From Ianthella basta (lineage: Eukaryota; Porifera; Demospongiae; Verongiida; Ianthellidae), in NCBI GenBank assembly GCA_964019415.1, contig OZ025868.1, positions 7,834,649-7,898,648 of the forward strand: DNA of 64,000 nt, in the 5' to 3' direction. Every line of letters begins with the position of its first letter. Position 1 is the first letter of the stretch. Both the position numbers and the translations under genes were made by a program. The notes under the pieces were generated by a model, which was given only the letters and a program-made list of their open reading frames with translations, made no database searches and was not told the DNA's origin. Shown here in pieces: positions 62,841 to 64,000 of the stretch.

Positions 62841-64000
62841 GGTCTTCAGAGGTGTCCCTAGGTCAGTTCTTGGCCACTGGTGCTATCTACATATAGTTTA
62901 CTCCAGCTCACAGTTGAACTATTAGCTGAACTATAACAACCAGGAAGGACATGTAACAGGAAACCACAAACCTATTGAGGTGGTGACGATGTCATCTGCA
63001 CAGACACGTAGGCCCAGCAACACATGAACCATATATCCCATTGGTTGAGATAACTACACAGCTACTACTAAGGACATACCATGTAAGGCAGTCAGTAATT
63101 GTGGTGTGTGAACACTCCTTAAACGTACGTTCAACAGCCTAGCGACTACACGTACTACATATGACACAGATGTAGAAGCAAGATATGTAGTGGTATGATG
63201 ATCTTCTATTAAACAGTTTTACATTAGTCCTTTCCGTGTACATTACCTCCTCTGGTGTACGTCAGAGGCACTCGTGACAACCACAACCACATACTGTGGA
63301 AGTCTGTATCGGCAACAATTAAGTGCATGGGCAATATGAGTCAGTGATAAAGGCTGAAATTCTGCACACGGCTTCTTGCAGTATACACGTATATTACATA
63401 GAGAAACAATAGGAATGCATGTGAAATACTACCTTCACATTGCGTGCGCATTGTACCCTCTACACCTGCACCTGCCTATTACAGGCACTCTACAAACCTT
63501 ACATTCGTGACTCAGTGTTATAGCCACGTTTTGGTTTCAGGCTTGTGAACTCGGCTGCTAATGCCAGGCATACAGCGTATAGATGTGTAGGTTCAGCAGT
63601 ACAAGGTCCATCTATTATGTACCACAGTGCCTTGCCAGAGTGGTCAATACTACACACTGAGAAATTGTACGCAGTATGTGTGTGATTGCATACACACACG
63701 CATAAGCACGGCCTAGTAAAGTGACAGTTACAATGGTGTATTTTCACTACCATTAGTAAAGACCAAAATGCATCGATACAGAAGCAATAACACATTCGAT
63801 GCTTATGAAAACAACAGTACAGGCTAAAAACACCACCCAACCCATCAACACAATCCCAGAAACTGAAACTATACGCGAAGCAATCATATATACAAAGGCA
63901 CGTGTGTCAAAAGCAACGCTGTACTTAAAACATATATCGAGTACACATGATGGACAACTAACACTAGTGCAGTGTGTCATCAGGAGTAAAATACGAGTTC
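62841..64000. other. Right flank, no feature seen
   Basis: Unique AT-rich sequence. Open frames of 75-113 codons on the minus strand (63499-63980) are rich in Cys and Val but match nothing recognisable and are not called. Confidence 0.4.

Noticed and set aside
63499..63980. Minus-strand open frames in the right flank
   Set aside because: No recognisable family, splice context or paralogous support within the window.
1..64000. CRISPR array or prokaryotic defence system
   Set aside because: No regular spacer-repeat arrays and no bacterial gene organisation; the repeats are microsatellites, R1 copies and gene duplicates.

Overview
The window looks like a low-GC early-branching animal genome, most likely a demosponge. 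This is inferred from three things: a dense tandem cluster of intronless seven-helix receptors without close textbook relatives, retrotransposon types I associate with sponges and cnidarians, and abundant AT microsatellites. It is not bacterial: there are no operons or ribosome binding sites, and there are tRNA-like SINE promoters, microsatellite-tailed LINEs and candidate spliced leaders.

The dominant content is one G-protein-coupled-receptor-like (GPCR) gene family in three subgroups. Group A (N-terminus rich in N-glycosylation sites, TM3 and ECL2 cysteines, IKYS after TM3) fills much of 0.6-45 kb. Group B (short MDG/MDR-type N-terminus with one cysteine, IKGS or IKCS after TM3) is interleaved with it from 0 to 47 kb. 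Group C (MDNTTSNYTSP-type N-terminus) occupies 49.8-62.8 kb. I count 14 open copies (4325, 11277, 15177, 19190, 20840, 28152, 35514, 37181, 40306, 44289, 46226, 49800, 59735, 61848), one copy cut by the window start, and 12 broken or partial copies. Most lie on the minus strand; 20840, 37181 and 40306 lie on the plus strand. The first two form divergent pairs with minus-strand neighbours.

Layout: 1-6.7 kb and 25.2-29.2 kb are paralogous blocks of group B plus group A genes. 7.4-11.6 kb is a tandem duplication of about 2.1 kb carrying a dispersed repeat (called R1 here) and a fold-back element. 12.7-14.99 kb is a mobile-element and GC-rich insertion. 16.3-23.3 kb and 30.9-39.5 kb are a large segmental duplication with the same gene order (minus receptor, plus receptor), differing by LINE and SINE insertions that can be read against the paralogous empty sites. 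40-49 kb has diverged single genes and decayed LINE pieces. 49.7-59.7 kb is two units of about 5.2 kb, each made of a group C receptor, a pentanucleotide array and 3.5 kb of non-coding DNA, followed by two more group C genes.

The genes are paralogous surface receptors rather than a pathway, and the array shows birth-and-death evolution. Ligands are unknown; a chemosensory or environmental role is only an inference. A conserved non-coding module lies about 110-230 bp upstream of group B start codons, and part of it is shared with group A. Conserved 3' splice-site-like sequences upstream of the ATGs suggest a shared promoter and 5'UTR-intron architecture.
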